From: Woeseia sp.
GTDB lineage: Bacteria > Pseudomonadota > Gammaproteobacteria > Steroidobacterales > Woeseiaceae
Reading direction: 5' to 3'
Assembly: GCA_018701055.1 (NCBI GenBank)
Contig: JABIUH010000187.1
Span: forward strand, 1 to 5,770
Length of the DNA stretch: 5,770 nucleotides
Of the stretch, positions 5,666-5,770 are shown piece by piece. The number at the start of each line of letters is the position of its first letter. Within the stretch, counting starts at the first letter, position 1. The notes below the pieces were generated by a model. It was not told the DNA's origin and searched no databases. It was given only the letters and a program-made list of their open reading frames with translations. The position numbers and the translations under genes were made by a program.

Positions 5666-5770
5666 CGCTCGCTCCCGGGTGGATATGCGGTGCCCAACAC
5701 CTGCAAATAAGCCACCATCGCATCGAGCTCCGACGCATTGGCAACACTTGCCTCTGCATTTTCTATATCG
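5662..5770 (-). CDS. ccoO: cbb3-type cytochrome c oxidase subunit II, monohaem cytochrome CcoO/FixO, C-terminal 35 residues
   Basis: Only the last 35 codons are in the window; the gene continues beyond the right edge. The visible end reads through ELDAMVAYLQVLGTAYPPG to a TGA at 5664-5662. The (L/M)-(D/T)-A-(L/M)-V-A-Y-L-Q-x-L-G-T segment is the standard C-terminal helix of CcoO, a membrane-anchored cytochrome c subunit. The haem motif and membrane anchor lie outside the window. The stop overlaps the ccoQ start (ATGA). Gene order ccoO-ccoQ-ccoP confirms the call and predicts ccoN further right. Confidence 0.9.
   Translation of the reverse strand, partial: DIENAEASVANASELDAMVAYLQVLGTAYPPGSER

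Noticed and set aside
5538..5759. A 73-codon open frame on the minus strand across the ccoO/ccoQ junction.
   Set aside because: The overlapping frame encodes recognisable CcoO and CcoQ. This one has a composition typical of a shadow frame and no domain features.

Overview
The window looks like a piece of a proteobacterial chromosome, most likely gammaproteobacterial. That is an inference from three things: a UspE-like tandem universal stress protein, a cbb3 oxidase operon in the order ccoO-ccoQ-ccoP, and a hybrid kinase with an HDLRQP-type H box. Base composition is close to even. I see no tRNA, rRNA, CRISPR array, insertion sequence or phage gene.

Left part (1-1257, + strand). The window opens inside the last ~125 codons of an amidohydrolase of the YtcJ/amidohydrolase-3 type, ending at 379. 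Bases 380-631 hold no gene I can support. Bases 632-1153 encode the N-terminal third of a ClC-type chloride channel/transporter. It stops being ClC-like just after the selectivity-filter region and ends in a short tail that resembles the extreme C-terminus of CBS-containing ClC proteins. This looks like an internally deleted, dead gene. Bases 1154-1257 hold a good -10 box (TATAAT, 1239-1244) and a perfect 13-base palindrome (1201-1213), and are the probable control region of the next gene.

Centre (1258-3839). A soluble hybrid histidine kinase (PAS, HisKA, HATPase, receiver) runs on the + strand to 2850. Eight bases further on, the convergent UspE-like tandem universal stress protein ends (2859-3839, - strand).

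Right part (3981-5770, all - strand). Read in the direction of transcription this is the end of ccoO (cbb3 monohaem cytochrome subunit), ccoQ (47 codons), ccoP (dihaem cytochrome subunit) and a FixJ/NarL-type response regulator. The genes overlap or nearly touch: ATGA at ccoO/ccoQ, an 8-base overlap at ccoQ/ccoP for the preferred start, and a 7-base gap at ccoP/regulator whose ribosome binding site overlaps the ccoP stop codon. They are almost certainly one transcript.

Working model (inference). The high-affinity terminal oxidase is made together with its own FixJ-like regulator. A PAS hybrid kinase nearby is the obvious candidate sensor, and the stress protein between them fits the low-oxygen or respiratory-stress theme. 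All families here are known. The less ordinary points are the regulator built into the end of the oxidase operon, the collapsed ClC gene, and the kinase's promoter-proximal palindrome.
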